From Streptomyces cellulosae (lineage in GTDB: Bacteria; Actinomycetota; Actinomycetes; Streptomycetales; Streptomycetaceae): a stretch of 64,000 bases of DNA. The DNA lies in contig NZ_JOEV01000037.1 in NCBI RefSeq assembly GCF_000721105.1, positions 1 to 64,000 of the forward strand. Direction: 5' to 3'. Below the pieces are notes generated by a model that did no database searches, was not told the DNA's origin, and saw only the letters and a list, made by a program, of their open reading frames with translations. The position numbers were made by a program, and so were the translations under genes. Positions 54,475 to 63,297 of this stretch are shown piece after piece; the stretch's first letter is position 1, and the number at the start of each line of letters is the position of its first letter.

Positions 54475-55704
54475 ATGACGGAACCGCAGATCGACTATGC
54501 GGCGGTCTTCCGGGCCCTGCCCGGCATGGTGGCGCTGCTCGCCCCCGACCTCGTCTACGCGGATGCCAACGACGACTTCCTCCGGCTGGCGGGGCGCAGT
54601 CGTGAGCAGTTGGTGGGCCGCTACATCTTCGACGTCTTCCCCGAGAACCCGAACGATCCGGGCGCTGCCGGTATGCGCGAGACCCGGGAGTCGATGCTCC
54701 GCGCCGTGACCACCGGCGAGCGAGACACCATGGCGCTGCTCCGCTACGACATCGAGGACCCCCAGCGGCCCGGCCACTGGGAGGAGCACTACTGGAGCCC
54801 GGTCAACGCACCCGTCTTCGGCCCCGACGGGCAGGTCACGCTGATTGTGCACCGGGTCGAGGAGGTCACCGAACTCATCCGCGCCTTCGGTGGCCGGGGT
54901 GGCGACAGCCGGTCCCGGGTGCTGGAGGCCGAGCTGTACACCCGCGCCCGTGAACTCCAGGAGGTCAACGAACGGCTGCGCAAGGCCCACGCCCACGAAC
55001 GCGAGACCGCCCTGGCCCTGCAGGCCGCGATGCTGCCCCCGCCCGGCCCGACGGGACAGCATGGGGCGGCCGTGCGCTACCGGCCTGCCGTAGGTGCCCT
55101 GAACGTGTGCGGCGACTGGTACGACCTGGTCGAGTTGCCCGGCGAGAACCTCGCGATCGCCGTGGGCGACGTCGTGGGTCATGGCCTGGCGGCCGCCTGC
55201 GTCATGGGACAGCTGCGCAGCGCCCTGAGCGCGGCTTGCCGTGTCACCGAGGGGCCTGCCCGCGCCCTGGATGCCCTGGGGCTGTACGCCCGCTCTGTCG
55301 AGGGTGCCGAGTCCACCACCGCTGCGACAACCTTTGTGGACTGGGGCGACCGCTCCATCACCTACAGCTGTGCCGGCCACCTCCCGCCCGCCCTGGTTCA
55401 CCCCGACGGGACCGTGGCCTTCCTCGACCAGGCCACCGACCCGCCCCTCGGCGCCCGGCCCGAGCACGTGCCCCGCCCCCAGGCCCGTGCTCCGTTCGTC
55501 GAGGGCTCCACCCTGGTCCTGTACACCGACGGTCTCATCGAACGCCGCACCGAGGACATCGACGCCGGCCTGGCCCGTCTCGCGGACACTCTCACCCGTC
55601 ACCGGCATTCCGACCCCGAGATCCTGGCCGATGCTCTCCTGGCCGATCTGCTGCCCACCACCGGCAATACCGACGACACCGCCCTGATCGTCCTGCGCTT
55701 GTAG
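54475..55704 (+). CDS. PAS-SpoIIE (PP2C) phosphatase
   Basis: A 409-residue protein. Residues about 8-145 are a PAS sensor (DYAAVFRALPGMVALLAPDL, DDFLRLAGRSREQLVGRYIF), 150-190 a coiled coil (ELYTRARELQEVNERLRKAH) and 190-409 a SpoIIE-type PP2C phosphatase with CGDWYDL and VGDVVGHGLAAA carrying the metal-binding aspartates, and a final DDTALIVLRL. Such proteins dephosphorylate anti-sigma antagonists and so free sigma factors. ATG 54475 is the likelier start (GAGG upstream). The RsbW-like ATPase at 1210 is a possible functional counterpart, but it is distant. Confidence 0.9.
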   Translation: MTEPQIDYAAVFRALPGMVALLAPDLVYADANDDFLRLAGRSREQLVGRYIFDVFPENPNDPGAAGMRETRESMLRAVTTGERDTMALLRYDIEDPQRPGHWEEHYWSPVNAPVFGPDGQVTLIVHRVEEVTELIRAFGGRGGDSRSRVLEAELYTRARELQEVNERLRKAHAHERETALALQAAMLPPPGPTGQHGAAVRYRPAVGALNVCGDWYDLVELPGENLAIAVGDVVGHGLAAACVMGQLRSALSAACRVTEGPARALDALGLYARSVEGAESTTAATTFVDWGDRSITYSCAGHLPPALVHPDGTVAFLDQATDPPLGARPEHVPRPQARAPFVEGSTLVLYTDGLIERRTEDIDAGLARLADTLTRHRHSDPEILADALLADLLPTTGNTDDTALIVLRL

Positions 55705-55967
55705 ATCACCTCGGCGCGGCGCCATTGTCGAGGTACGGCCCGGCTGGGTGCCCACCACGTCGTGAGAGCAAGGGCGGAACGGTCCACGTCGTCCAGCGGG
55801 CTGCTCGCCGCCCGCCGGGACTGCCGTACCCGGCAGTCGTTGCCCTGACCAGGGGAAGCATGATCCCACCGGCGTCGACGACCGGGCAGGCGAGGACTCT
55901 GAAGTCGGCGTCCGCCGGCCCCAGGCCGTCCGCGGTCGAGCCGAACGGGAGCGACAGCACCGACAGG

Positions 55968-56160
55968 CCCGGTGAGATCGAACGGCACGTGGCCCGCCTG
56001 GCCACCGGGATGCCCGCCGAGTTCGCCGAGTTGCTCACCGGCACGGGCCGCGCCATCGCCGAGGCAGCCGAGGGCCGCGCCACCGACACCGCCCAGCGCC
56101 TCACCGGCCGCCCACCGAGCGGCTTCCGCACCTTCGCCGAGCGGGAAATGCCGTGCTGCG
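55968..56160 (+). pseudogene. NmrA-type SDR, C-terminal fragment
   Basis: About 60 residues matching the end of an NAD(P)-binding NmrA-like oxidoreductase: EIERHVARLATGMPAEFAEL, LTGTGRAIAEAAEGRATDTA and QRLTGRPPSGFRTFAER. No Rossmann fold precedes it. The adjoining sequence on both sides is not coding, so this is a leftover of a deleted gene. Confidence 0.6.
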
Positions 56161-56670
56161 GCAGGGCGTTCGACGAGGACACCACACCGGGGGTCCGAGC
56201 CCGCGCCGACCCGGGGTGCGCCCGCTCCAGGTGTGCGCGTCCGGGCAGGCCCGGCGCGCAGAGCCGGAGCGGTTTCGTTCACTGACCCGACCGACGAGTG
56301 CTCAGCCCGCGGTCCTGGATTTGATGAGCGGCACGTCGCGCGTGAGCTCCCGGAACCCGACGCTGTAGTTCAGTCCGCGCGCCTGGGGGTGCCCCGGCGC
56401 TCCCAGGCAGGGGGGGCGTCGCTGTCCCGGCGGGACACCTGGGCCGTCGCCGCGGCAAGCGCCTGGGAGGCCGCGACCGCGGTCTGGCCCTGCTCGGCAT
56501 CGTGACCGGCCGACTGCTGATCTTCGGTGGCTTGCTGCTGGTGCTGGTTACGTCGGGGCGGTGGTCGGACTGGGGTTCCTGGTCGACTCCGCCGGCCGAG
56601 TCACGGTTTCTCCACCAGCTCATGCGGATGACGCCGGTGAACAGCGCGCTTGAAGACCGGCAACAGGTTG
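56161..56670. other. Intergenic region without a recognised gene
   Basis: About 510 bases. A short hydrophobic open frame (LLIFGGLLLVLVTSG, from about 56514) is visible but has no recognised relatives and no clear ribosome site. Confidence 0.4.
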
Positions 56671-57342
56671 TCAGCCGACGTGGAGGACGCTGAGGGCCGT
56701 GGTCCAGTCGGTCACGATGGCCTTCTGTGCGGCCGCGAGGGTGACCTGGCCCTTGCAGACCGCGGTGTGCAGCTTCGTCTCCACCGGGTCCTTCTTGTTG
56801 TTGACCCCGGCCCCTGGCCGGTGGCCGGGGTCGGCGGGCTCCACCCACAGGTTGCGGTAGTCGTTGGGGTCACCGCCCAACTGGAGGCTGATCAGGTGGT
56901 CGTACTCCGCGTCCCCCATCCGCCCCGTGTACCCGTAGGAGGCGGCGTTGAGCTTCTTCTCCTTGCCGGTGACGGACGTGGACGGGCGGATGCCGGAGGT
57001 GTATCCGCCTTTGCGGCAGATCGTGGACGCCAGATTCGACTGGGTGACCGCCGGGGATATCGCACCCGGCGTGCACTTCGGGTCCTCCAGCGGCTCTCCG
57101 TGTTCGGTCCGGTAGTGGCAGCTGCCCGCCGCCGGCTGCCTCTGCACCGTGTACGTCTTCTGCGGGCCCGCGCCGACCGCGATGGCCGATCCGTCGGTTC
57201 CGCCCGATGTCGTCCCGGAGGGGGCCGCCGCCGGACTCCCCGTCCCGGGTACCGGCGCGCCACCGAGCGCACCCGGTGAGCAGCCCGCCAGCAGCAGGCC
57301 GGCGAGCACCACACTTGAAGCGGCACCGCGGGTTGAGCGCAT
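56671..57342 (-). CDS. Lipoprotein with HNH-like domain
   Basis: A 223-residue exported lipoprotein. The signal ends in the lipobox LLAGC (cysteine at residue 21), followed by a Ser/Thr/Gly-rich spacer. The folded part begins CTPGAISPAVTQSNLASTIC and contains DAEYDHLISLQLGGDPNDYR and NLWVEP, a DHxIxLxLGG...NLW pattern like the zinc- or metal-binding part of HNH nucleases. Such proteins are frequent in actinomycetes, and an extracellular nuclease role is plausible but unproven. Paired cysteines (TIC, CTPG) suggest a disulfide. Confidence 0.75.
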   Translation of the reverse strand: MRSTRGAASSVVLAGLLLAGCSPGALGGAPVPGTGSPAAAPSGTTSGGTDGSAIAVGAGPQKTYTVQRQPAAGSCHYRTEHGEPLEDPKCTPGAISPAVTQSNLASTICRKGGYTSGIRPSTSVTGKEKKLNAASYGYTGRMGDAEYDHLISLQLGGDPNDYRNLWVEPADPGHRPGAGVNNKKDPVETKLHTAVCKGQVTLAAAQKAIVTDWTTALSVLHVG

Positions 57343-57656
57343 GACGACTCCTCACGATCAGCAGATGGTGAGCAGATGCTGCCCTACGGGACGGGCGGCC
57401 TGTCACGCGGGGTACGGCGCCGGCACCTGTGTCTCCCCACGGAGCAAGCGGGGTGGGATTGCCTGGACCACCAACGCACCGTCTGACACTGGATGTTCCA
57501 GCCCCACCGACTCAGGACTTGGAGGCCGGGCCGGAGCAATCCCCGCTCCAAGCCGCCGCTCGATGCCTTCGGCCCGCCGGCTGCGCAGGGAGCCCTCGTA
57601 CGTTCCCGCTGCCCGCGCCCGGCTGAGCTCCGTCATCGGGAAACCGCGATCGCGGT

Positions 57657-58097
57657 TCAGGGACGCGGCTCGTCCGATCCCCGATCCGGGCGTCCGACGG
57701 GTTGGATCCGCATGCCGGGCCGGCGCCGGTGGACGGTCAGGTACGCCATGCCCCGCTCGCCCGCCTCAAGGCCGCGCGTGGAGCCGCGGGGCAGCCAGGC
57801 GAGGTTGCCTTCGCCCAGGGATGACGATCCCTCAGGGGTGATCAGGGTGCCGTCTCCGGCCACGACCAGCAGGAGCACGTCCAGATCCGGCTCGGCATGC
57901 GTCTCGACGCGCTGCCCTGGCGGGATTCGGACGACATTGGCGTCGAGCTGCCTGCCGGGCTCGGACAGCCTCCACACCGCGCCCGTCGACGCCGGGCCCA
58001 GCGCCTCCAACGTTCCGACGTCGAACAGGATGCGAGGCACCGGCGCCTCATCGGCCGGGTTCGAGGAGTCGCCGTCTGCCACCGTCACCACTGCCAC
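57657..58097 (-). CDS. Cupin-domain protein
   Basis: A 146-residue single cupin: VGTLEALGPASTGAVWRLSE, ANVVRIPPGQRVETHAEPDL, DVLLLVVAGDGTLITPEGS and LAWLPRGSTRGLEAG. The first motif keeps one histidine only (THAE), so metal binding is doubtful. Cupins of this kind are often found next to redox or nitrosative stress genes; here nsrR starts 187 bases away on the other strand. Function unknown. Confidence 0.75.
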   Translation of the reverse strand: MAVVTVADGDSSNPADEAPVPRILFDVGTLEALGPASTGAVWRLSEPGRQLDANVVRIPPGQRVETHAEPDLDVLLLVVAGDGTLITPEGSSSLGEGNLAWLPRGSTRGLEAGERGMAYLTVHRRRPGMRIQPVGRPDRGSDEPRP

Positions 58098-58240
58098 CGT
58101 CCTGTCGCCATGCTTGTGTCCGTCCTCGGCCCACGCCGACGCCGTGCCGGCGGTGTTCCGGTGCCGTGCCGGAAGAACGCGCCTTCGCGGCCGACCGGGG
58201 GCCGCCTGTCCGTGACACAGTCCACACGGACACGGCCGCC

Positions 58241-58268
58241 GGTTAACAGGAATCTATCATTCGCATTT
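58241..58268. promoter_or_regulatory. NsrR operator candidate at nsrR
   Basis: GTTAACAGG (58242-58250) and TTCGCATTT (58260-58268) frame a 28-bp element 16 bases before nsrR. In inverted orientation it matches 18 of 28 positions of the element upstream of hmp. Confidence 0.6.
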
Positions 58269-58283
58269 GCTAGCGTCTGAGCT

Positions 58284-58724
58284 GTGCGACTGACGAAGTT
58301 CACCGACCTGGCGCTGCGTTCCGTGATGCGGCTGGCCGTCTGCGCCGACGACGAGGTGCTCACCACCCGCGAGGTCGCCGAAGCCATGGACGTGCGGCAC
58401 ACACACGCGGCGAAGGCGATCACACGCCTGCAGCACCTCGGTGTGATCGAGGCCCGGCGCGGCCGTGGCGGCGGTCTCGCCCTGACCGGCTTCGGCCGTC
58501 GAGCCTCGGTCGGCTGGCTGGTGCGCGAACTCGAGGGCGAGGACGAGGTCGTCTCCTGCGACGATCCGCCATGCCCCTTGCGCGGGGCCTGCCGCCTGCG
58601 GCGGGCGCTGCGCGACGCCCAGGAGGCGTTCTACGCAACGCTCGACCCGTTGACCGTTGCCGACCTCGTCACCTCGCCCACCGGGCCGGTGCTGATCGCT
58701 CTGGCCGGCCCTCCGCCGCAATAG
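58284..58724 (+). CDS. nsrR: Nitric-oxide-sensing Rrf2 repressor NsrR
   Basis: A 146-residue Rrf2-family regulator. The winged helix reads MRLTKFTDLALRSVMRLAVC and TTREVAEAMDVRHTHAAKAI, the wing VIEARRGRGGGLAL. Three cysteines in SCDDPPCPLRGACRL match the Fe-S ligands of NsrR, which loses repression when its 4Fe-4S cluster reacts with nitric oxide. The GTG at 58284 is the start. Directly downstream lies hmp, its standard target, with a related operator element. Confidence 0.92.
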   Translation: MRLTKFTDLALRSVMRLAVCADDEVLTTREVAEAMDVRHTHAAKAITRLQHLGVIEARRGRGGGLALTGFGRRASVGWLVRELEGEDEVVSCDDPPCPLRGACRLRRALRDAQEAFYATLDPLTVADLVTSPTGPVLIALAGPPPQ

Positions 58725-58786
58725 CCCGAGCCCTTGGCACACACGCCGGCCGTCGGGGCCCCTGGGGCACGGTCACCCGCTCACCA

Positions 58787-58814
58787 AAACACGAAGATCA
58801 TTTACCTATTAACT
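58787..58814. promoter_or_regulatory. NsrR operator candidate at hmp
   Basis: AAACACGAA (58787-58795) and CCTATTAACT (58805-58814), an AT-rich element ending 31 bases before the hmp start. It corresponds in inverse orientation to the element upstream of nsrR. Confidence 0.6.
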
Positions 58815-58845
58815 CGCCGATCCACTCACCGATCCAGGAGTCGCA

Positions 58846-60039
58846 GTGCTGTCCGAACAGTCCGTCCCCGTCGTCCGGGCCACCCTTCCGGCGGTCGGAG
58901 CCGCCATCGGGAACATCACCGAGCTCTTCTACCAGAAGCTGTTCGAGGCCCATCCCGAGCTGCTGAGGGACCTGTTCAACCGGGGCAACCAGGCCACCGG
59001 AGACCAGCAGAAAGCACTGGCCGGCTCCATCGCCGCGTTCGCGGGGCTGCTGCTGGAGAAACCCGACGCCCGCCCCGACGCCATGCTCGCGCGGATCGCG
59101 CACAAACACGCCTCACTGGGCATCACCTCCGGGCAGTACAAGATCGTCCACCGCCACCTCTTCGCCTCGATAGCCGAGGTACTCGGCGACGCGGTCACTG
59201 CCGAGGTCGCCGCAGCGTGGGACGAGGTCTACTGGCTCATGGCCAACGCGCTGATCGCGCTTGAGGCGCGCCTGTACCAGCGGACCGGCGCCACCGAGGG
59301 CGAGGTCTGGCGGCGCATGGAGATCGCGGAGCGGCGCCAGGAGACGTCCGATGTCCTCTCCCTCGTCCTGCGGCCCACCGACGGGGGCCCGGCTGCCCCC
59401 TTCCGGCCGGGCCAGTACGTCAGTGTCCAGGTCGAACTCCCGGACGGCGCCCGCCAGATCCGCCAGTACAGCCTGTCCTCCGCCCCCGGCCGACCGAATT
59501 GGCGCATCAGCGTCAAGCGCGTCCACAGCGTGACGACCCCGGACGGCGAGGTCTCGACGTGGCTCCACGACAACGCGCAGCCGGGTGACACGCTCACTGT
59601 GTCGGCCCCGTTCGGCGACCTGGTCCTGCCCGAGGGCAACGGTCCGCTCCTGCTGGCATCCGCGGGAATCGGCAACACGCCCATGCTGGCCATGCTCGAC
59701 CACCTGGCCTCCACCGGTTCCCACCGCCCTGTCACCGTGATCCACGCCGACCGCTCCCCCGCCGACCACGCGCACCGCGCGGAGCAACTCGGCCTGGTGC
59801 GGGCACTGCCGAACGCCCGGCATCACCTCTGGTACGAGGTGCCGGGCGACCAGGCGCCGGAGGCGGCGACCGGCCAAGCCGACGTGAGCAGCCTGCGCCT
59901 CCCGGCCGACGTGACCGCCTACCTGTGCGGGCCGCTGCCCTTCATGCGCGCGATGCGTGGTGACCTGCTGCGGCACGGCGTGCCCGCCGAGAGGATCCAC
60001 TACGAGGTCTTCGGCCCTGACCTCTGGCTCGGCCAGTAG
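58846..60039 (+). CDS. hmp: Nitric oxide dioxygenase (flavohemoglobin)
   Basis: A 397-residue flavohemoglobin that oxidises nitric oxide to nitrate with O2 and NAD(P)H. Residues 1-135 are the globin domain with the proximal histidine in AHKHASLGITSGQYKIVHRH. The FAD-binding part has RQYSLSSAPGRPNWRISVKR, the NAD domain LLLASAGIGNTPMLAMLDHL and CGPLPFMRAMRGDLL. GTG 58846 has an AGGAG site. Preceded by nsrR and a shared operator-like element, so repression by NsrR and induction by NO is expected. Confidence 0.95.
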   Translation: MLSEQSVPVVRATLPAVGAAIGNITELFYQKLFEAHPELLRDLFNRGNQATGDQQKALAGSIAAFAGLLLEKPDARPDAMLARIAHKHASLGITSGQYKIVHRHLFASIAEVLGDAVTAEVAAAWDEVYWLMANALIALEARLYQRTGATEGEVWRRMEIAERRQETSDVLSLVLRPTDGGPAAPFRPGQYVSVQVELPDGARQIRQYSLSSAPGRPNWRISVKRVHSVTTPDGEVSTWLHDNAQPGDTLTVSAPFGDLVLPEGNGPLLLASAGIGNTPMLAMLDHLASTGSHRPVTVIHADRSPADHAHRAEQLGLVRALPNARHHLWYEVPGDQAPEAATGQADVSSLRLPADVTAYLCGPLPFMRAMRGDLLRHGVPAERIHYEVFGPDLWLGQ

Positions 60040-60275
60040 ACGCCGATCCCGGGCGGGGTGCCGGTACTGGGGAGCCGGTACGGGGAATGCGTCGCGTGGT
60101 GTGACCACGCACCGTGGCACCGGGAGACGGCGCGAGGCGTCGCGGCCGAAGGAGAGCCGGTCGCAGGCGTGGGCGGCTTCGACGACCGGTGCGGCCTCCT
60201 CCCCGCGGGCCTGCGGTGTGGCGTCGGCGGAGAGCAGGGTCTCGTCCCGGTGCCGGGGGCGCCGGATGGTGTCGG

Positions 60276-61988
60276 TCAGTGCGATTCACGGCTCACCTCC
60301 GACCCGCTGGAGCCGACGAGGAAGTCCAGGTCGGCTCCGGTGTCGGCCTGCAGGACGTGGTCGACGTAGAGGCGCTCCCAACCACGTCGGGGGTTCGCGA
60401 AGCCGGTGACGGTGGCCTCGTCGGGTGTCCGGCCGGCGAGTTCGTCGGCGGGCACGTCGAGGTCGATGCGGCGGGCCTGGACGTCGAGGTCGATGAAGTC
60501 TCCCGTCCGTACGAGCGCGAGCGGGCCGCCGGCTGCGGCCTCCGGTGCCACGTGCAGCACGACGGTCCCGTACGCGGTGCCGCTCATGCGGCCGTCGCAG
60601 ACGCGGACCATGTCGCGGACGCCCTGCTCGAGCAGCTTCTTCGGCAGCGGCATGTTCGACACCTCGGGCATGCCCGGGTAGCCCTTGGGGCCGCAGCCGC
60701 GCAGGACCAGGACGGAGTCGGCGTCGACGTCGAGGTCCGGGGCGTCGATGCGGGCGTGGAAGTCCTCGATGCTGTCGAAGACGACCGCCCGGCCACGGTG
60801 GCGCAGGAGGTGCGGCGAGGCCGCCGCAGGCTTGACGAGGGCGCCGTCGGGGGCGAGGTTGCCGCGCAGGACGGCGATGCCGCCCTCGGCCACCAGCGGA
60901 TTCACGCGGGTGCGGATCACCTCCCCGTCCCAGATGGGGGCGTCGTCGAGGTAGCCCGCCAGCGGCTTGCCGGTGACGGTCAGCGCGTCGGGGTCGAGCA
61001 GGTCGCGCACCTCCCGCAGGACGGCGAGCAGGCCCCCGGCGCGGTGGAAGTCCTCCATGAGGAAGCGGCCGGCCGGCTGGAGGTCGACCAGGACCGGCAC
61101 GCGGGAGCCGATGCGGTCGAAGTCGTCGAGCGACAGGTCGATCCCGAGTCGGCCGGCGAGGGCGAGCAGGTGGACGACCGCGTTGGTGGAGCCACCGACG
61201 GCGGCCAGTGCCACGATCGCGTTGTGGAAGGACGCCTTGGTCAGGAAGGTGCCCGGACGCCGGTCGGCGGACACCATCTCCACCGCCAGCCGGCCGGTGC
61301 CGTGGGCGGCTTCCAGGAGACGGCTGTCGGGGGCAGGGGTGCCCGCCACGCCGGGAACGACCGTGCCCAGGGCCTCGGCCACCAGGGCCATCGTCGAGGC
61401 GGTGCCCATGGTGTTGCAGTGCCCGCGGCTGCGGATCATCGACGACTCGGAGCGGGTGAACTGTTCCTGGGAGAGCGTGCCGGCCCGGACCTCCTCCGAC
61501 AGCCGCCACACGTCGGTGCCGCAGCCGAGCGGCGCGCCGCGGAATGTCCCGGTGAGCATCGGGCCGCCGGGCACGACGACGGCGGGCAGGTCCACCGAGG
61601 CGGCGGCCATCAGCAGCGAGGGGATCGTCTTGTCGCAGCCGCCCAGCAGCACCACGCCGTCGACGGGGTTGGCCCGCAGCATCTCCTCCGTGGCCATGGC
61701 CGCCATGTTGCGCCAGAGCATGGCCGTGGGCCGCATCTGCGTCTCGCCCAGGGACACCACGGGCAGGTCCAGCGGAATGCCGCCCGCCTCGTACACACCG
61801 TTGCGTACCGAGGCGGCCACCTCGTTCAGGTGGGCGTTGCAGGGGCTCAGGTCCGACGCCGTGTTGGCGATGGCGATCTGGGGGCGGCCGGTGAAGGCAT
61901 CGCCCGGCAGTCCGCGCCGCATCCATGCCCGGTGGATGTAGGCGTTGCGGTCCTGGCCCTCGTACCACTGCGCGCTGCGGAGCCTCAC
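60276..61988 (-). CDS. IlvD/Edd-family sugar-acid dehydratase (L-arabonate type)
   Basis: A 570-residue Fe-S dehydratase. It begins MRLRSAQWYEGQDRNAYIHR, the typical start of L-arabonate and related pentonate dehydratases, and not of biosynthetic IlvD. Cluster cysteines are in DLSPCNAHL, LLGGCDKTIPS and RGHCNTMGTAST; MPEVSNMPLPKKLL and VCDGRMSGTAYGTVVLHV follow. GTG 61988 is preferred over GTG 62015 because the family start fits and a GGAAGGGA site precedes it. Divergent from an IclR regulator and next to an oxidoreductase, which points to oxidative sugar-acid catabolism. Confidence 0.9.
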   Translation of the reverse strand: MRLRSAQWYEGQDRNAYIHRAWMRRGLPGDAFTGRPQIAIANTASDLSPCNAHLNEVAASVRNGVYEAGGIPLDLPVVSLGETQMRPTAMLWRNMAAMATEEMLRANPVDGVVLLGGCDKTIPSLLMAAASVDLPAVVVPGGPMLTGTFRGAPLGCGTDVWRLSEEVRAGTLSQEQFTRSESSMIRSRGHCNTMGTASTMALVAEALGTVVPGVAGTPAPDSRLLEAAHGTGRLAVEMVSADRRPGTFLTKASFHNAIVALAAVGGSTNAVVHLLALAGRLGIDLSLDDFDRIGSRVPVLVDLQPAGRFLMEDFHRAGGLLAVLREVRDLLDPDALTVTGKPLAGYLDDAPIWDGEVIRTRVNPLVAEGGIAVLRGNLAPDGALVKPAAASPHLLRHRGRAVVFDSIEDFHARIDAPDLDVDADSVLVLRGCGPKGYPGMPEVSNMPLPKKLLEQGVRDMVRVCDGRMSGTAYGTVVLHVAPEAAAGGPLALVRTGDFIDLDVQARRIDLDVPADELAGRTPDEATVTGFANPRRGWERLYVDHVLQADTGADLDFLVGSSGSEVSRESH

Positions 61989-61999
61989 CCTTGGGTCCC

Positions 62000-62034
62000 T
62001 TCCAATAATCGACACGGAGGTCTAGATTTTGGAA
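62000..62034. promoter_or_regulatory. Candidate IclR operator
   Basis: Inverted hexamers TTCCAA (62000-62005) and TTGGAA (62029-62034) in the space between the divergent dehydratase and IclR genes. The left arm overlaps the ribosome site of the dehydratase. Confidence 0.5.
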
Positions 62035-62038
62035 CGCC

Positions 62039-62863
62039 GTGAAGCATACGCAGACGTCCGACGAATCGACAGCCCCCGGCGAGGACAGCGCAACGGGTGC
62101 CGAGAGCAGCCGGCTTGTGGGCTCGGACCGCGTGCTGGCCGTCCTGAAAGAGCTCGCGCGGTATCCCGGCGGCGTGGGACTGGAGGAGCTCACCCGGGTG
62201 ATGGGCAGCCCCAAGCCGACCGTGCACCGGGCACTGGGTGCCCTGCGCCGGGCCGGGCTGGCCGGGCAGGACACCCGCGGACGTTATGTGCTCGGCGACG
62301 AGTTCCTGCTCATGGCCTTCGCCCACCATGAGGCCCGTCCCGAGCACGTCCGCATCCGACCCGTACTCGAGGCGCTGGCCCACCGGTTCGGCGAGACGGC
62401 GCACTACGCGGTTCTCGACGGCCGGGAGGTCGTCTACCGGGCCAAGATCGACCCGCCCACCGGCGCCGTCCGGCTGACCTCGACGGTCGGCGGCCGTAAC
62501 CCGGCGCACGCCACCGGCGTCGGAAAGATACTGCTGGCCCACCAGTTGGGCACTGTCGAAGAGATCGGGGCGTGGATCGGCGACTCGCCCCTGGTCCGCC
62601 GCACACCGCGGACCCTGGGCACGGCCACCGACCTGCACCATGACCTGCGGGCCACCCGCGAACGCGGCTACGCCCTCGACGACCAGGAGAACGAGAGCGG
62701 GGTCAACTGCCTCTCGCTGCCCGTCTACGCCACCTCACCGGCCGTCCCCTCCGGCGCCGTGAGCGTCAGCGCGCTGACCTACCGGACCCCCCTGCGCACC
62801 CTGGTCGACGCGGTCGACGAGATCCGCGCGCTGCTCGGGCCTCTGGGAGAGCCGTATGGATGA
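62039..62863 (+). CDS. IclR-family transcriptional regulator
   Basis: A 274-residue IclR regulator. The winged helix is SDRVLAVLKELARYPGGVGL, EELTRVMGSPKPTVHRALGA with the wing GRYVLGDEF; the effector domain contains GETAHYAVLDGREVVYRAKI, GGRNPAHATGVGKILLAHQL and YALDDQENESGVNCLSLPVY. GTG 62039 start with a weak ribosome site. The stop overlaps the next gene (ATGA). It probably senses a sugar acid and controls the divergent dehydratase and the downstream genes. Confidence 0.9.
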   Translation: MKHTQTSDESTAPGEDSATGAESSRLVGSDRVLAVLKELARYPGGVGLEELTRVMGSPKPTVHRALGALRRAGLAGQDTRGRYVLGDEFLLMAFAHHEARPEHVRIRPVLEALAHRFGETAHYAVLDGREVVYRAKIDPPTGAVRLTSTVGGRNPAHATGVGKILLAHQLGTVEEIGAWIGDSPLVRRTPRTLGTATDLHHDLRATRERGYALDDQENESGVNCLSLPVYATSPAVPSGAVSVSALTYRTPLRTLVDAVDEIRALLGPLGEPYG

Positions 62864-63297
62864 GCACGGTGGGAATCAGGCCCGCCCGCCGGCACCGGCG
62901 GCCGCGCCGCGCGGGTACATACGTCGAGCCACCGTACGAACCCGGTCCGCCGGCCCCGGCCGGACCCGACCCGATCCCCTTGCCCCGCCGGTCCCCCCGG
63001 GAGATTCAACTCGTGTATCTCATGCGCATGGGCGCCCCCGGCGCCGAGAAGCCCGTTGGCCGCGTCGACGACGAGATGTACGTCGCCCTCTCGGACGTCG
63101 CCCCGGACTCCGGCGCTCCCCTGGTGCGTCCGCACGAGATTCCGCGCACCGGGCTCGACCGCCACGATGACGCGGCCGAAAACCGCATGCCCGTGCCCGT
63201 GCCCGCCGAGGCGATCCTGTTCGTCGACGACGCCCGCACCGAATCGACGACCTTCGAGCTCGCTACGCGGCGTCAGCGCGTGCTCGGGCCCCGATGA
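62860..63297 (+). CDS. Fumarylacetoacetate hydrolase-like N-terminal remnant
   Basis: A 145-residue open frame between iclR and a dehydrogenase, overlapping both by four bases. Only residues about 50-85 look familiar: VYLMRMGAPGAEKPVGRVDD and EMYVALSDVAPD match the start of fumarylacetoacetate hydrolase-family enzymes of sugar-acid pathways. The catalytic core (metal-binding ExE...D) is absent, and the remaining part is unlike the family. It may be a remnant kept only for coupling, or a separate small protein. Confidence 0.5.
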   Translation: MSTVGIRPARRHRRPRRAGTYVEPPYEPGPPAPAGPDPIPLPRRSPREIQLVYLMRMGAPGAEKPVGRVDDEMYVALSDVAPDSGAPLVRPHEIPRTGLDRHDDAAENRMPVPVPAEAILFVDDARTESTTFELATRRQRVLGPR

